Shown: one piece after another, positions 13,864-14,635 of the stretch
Numbering within the stretch: position 1 is the first letter of the stretch
How the letters are laid out: every line of letters begins with the position of its first letter
NCBI GenBank assembly: GCA_039198765.1
Contig: JBCCTF010000097.1
Coordinates: 1 to 14,635 of the forward strand
Direction of reading: 5' to 3'
Source of the DNA: Parvularcula sp039198765
GTDB lineage: Bacteria > Pseudomonadota > Alphaproteobacteria > Caulobacterales > Parvularculaceae
Length of the DNA: 14,635 nt
Translations under genes and position numbers: made by a program
Notes under the pieces: model-generated
What the model saw: only the letters and a program-made list of their open reading frames with translations
Told to the model about the DNA's origin: nothing
Databases searched by the model: none

Positions 13864-14574
13864 TTATGTGCGGCGAGCTGACAGGAAGTCAATGAATCCT
13901 GCTGCGCCTGTCGAGGCTGTAACCGCGATTTCACTGAACGGAAAACAAGCCCGGGCTGCCGCAGCGATGCGCTCGCTCGCGCAGACTCCGATGAGCGGCG
14001 GGGCGCCCGCGTCCTTGTGCGCTTTCAGCGCCAGTTCGGCGAAAACTTCGACTGTCCGAGCAGACAGGAGCGTGACAAACTTCGTTCCCTCCGAGCCTAA
14101 AAATGTGAACGCGTCTTGCGGCAGTGTCTCTACCCGTTTGGCCTCGTAGACCGCCACGCGGCGATAGTTGACGTTCCTGCTTTCGAAAGCCGGCGCGAGA
14201 TCTGTCGCGAGGTGCACGCCGCTAAGATGAAGAAGGTTCGTGCCCTGCGGAACCGCCTCGATGAGCGCGCTGTCTGCTGATCCATGTCCCACGAACGCGA
14301 TGTTCAGACCGGCCTTGCCTGCGACCTGCGCAGTCGCTCCGCCTACGGTGTAAGTTGGCAGGTTCTGAAGGTGAGCCGTATACGGAACAGCTTGCGGCGA
14401 TGTGAGGAGGAGTGCAGTCGCATCGCCTGCGTCGCTGCTTGCGCCCGTGCTTTCGATCCTGAGTAAGGGAGCTTTGAAGACATCGAAGCTGCCTGCTTGT
14501 TTCAACTCCTCCGCCAAGCGCGTTGCGCCGGGTTCGGGCCTTGTGACCAGGACCCCAATACGCGTTTCAGGCAT
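13864..14574 (-). CDS. hemD: Uroporphyrinogen-III synthase
   Basis: HemD closes hydroxymethylbilane with inversion of ring D to give uroporphyrinogen III, the branch point to heme, cobalamin and siroheme. The 236-residue length is typical. The family is poorly conserved, but the usual landmarks are present: VLVTRPEPGA at 8-17, LLTSPQAV at 56-63, TYTVGGATA at 74-82, VYEAKRV at 142-148, LLSARTVEVF at 169-178, and a final CASERIAAAA at 198-207. Its ATG overlaps the hemC stop by eight bases, which both fixes the start and shows coupling to the gene that makes its substrate. It is followed after 61 bases by mic60. Confidence 0.92.
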   Translation of the reverse strand: MPETRIGVLVTRPEPGATRLAEELKQAGSFDVFKAPLLRIESTGASSDAGDATALLLTSPQAVPYTAHLQNLPTYTVGGATAQVAGKAGLNIAFVGHGSADSALIEAVPQGTNLLHLSGVHLATDLAPAFESRNVNYRRVAVYEAKRVETLPQDAFTFLGSEGTKFVTLLSARTVEVFAELALKAHKDAGAPPLIGVCASERIAAAARACFPFSEIAVTASTGAAGFIDFLSARRT

Positions 14575-14635
14575 CGCTGATGAAGCTGCGCAGCTCAGGC
14601 GATGCGCGGCCGATCAAGTCCTTTGCAATCTCCGC
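14567..14635 (-). CDS. hemC: C-terminal end of hydroxymethylbilane synthase (porphobilinogen deaminase), partial
   Basis: Only the last 22 codons and the TGA stop are in the window; the gene runs on past the right edge. The visible peptide AEIAKDLIGRASPELRSFI resembles the closing helix of alphaproteobacterial HemC, where a GxELxxRA-like helix ends the protein. The call rests mainly on position: it reads straight into hemD with an eight-base overlap, the standard hemC-hemD order. HemC joins four porphobilinogens into the linear tetrapyrrole that HemD cyclises. Confidence 0.75.
   Translation of the reverse strand, partial: AEIAKDLIGRASPELRSFISDA

Noticed and set aside
13803..13934. A 44-codon N-terminal extension of Mic60 to an upstream ATG.
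   Set aside because: It overlaps the end of hemD, is basic and unlike the acidic tail, and lacks the ribosome binding site seen before 13802.
1..14635. Insertion sequences, tRNA/rRNA genes, CRISPR arrays, phage or defence genes.
   Set aside because: None were seen; the window is almost fully accounted for by conserved housekeeping genes.

Overview
The window looks like the chromosome of an alphaproteobacterium. The DNA is fairly GC-rich and tightly packed. It carries alphaproteobacterial protein types: an AddB with no P-loop and a single cysteine, an MmcB DNA-repair protein, an adrenodoxin-type ferredoxin, AmgK/MurU cell-wall recycling enzymes, and a Mic60 (mitofilin)-HemY pair downstream of hemC-hemD. 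I cannot name the genus; a marine Caulobacterales-, Maricaulales- or Parvularculales-like lineage is only a guess. I see no mobile elements, tRNA/rRNA genes or CRISPR arrays.

Layout. (1) 1-70: the tail of an off-window plus-strand transcript, with a strong intrinsic terminator at 18-59. (2) 71-843, minus strand: a [2Fe-2S] ferredoxin followed by mmcB, very close or overlapping. (3) 844-927: an 84-bp divergent intergenic region. (4) 928-9629, plus strand: tsaE-amgK-murU-addB-addA, packed head to tail, with two four-base ATGA junctions, a 21-bp gap before addB and an 8-base addB/addA overlap. (5) 9718-10044: trxA with its own 88-bp leader. (6) 10045-10089: a short convergent gap with a GC-rich hairpin. 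(7) 10090-14635, minus strand: hemC (only its last 22 codons)-hemD-mic60-hemY.

Functionally, the plus-strand unit joins tRNA t6A modification (TsaE), re-use of peptidoglycan MurNAc (AmgK makes MurNAc-1-P, MurU makes UDP-MurNAc), repair of double-strand DNA breaks (AddAB) and thiol redox (TrxA). The minus-strand unit starts with two tetrapyrrole steps (HemC, HemD). It then encodes two inner-membrane proteins: a homologue of the mitochondrial crista organiser Mic60, and HemY, a TPR protein with two membrane helices.

The most interesting locus is mic60-hemY. This Mic60 is 738 residues by my start choice, which I believe is long for bacterial homologues. Its transmembrane helix lies between two stretches of more than 100 residues with no basic residue at all, and its coiled coil has a strikingly regular threonine-spaced heptad pattern. 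Nothing in the window looks like a wholly unknown defence or mobile system.
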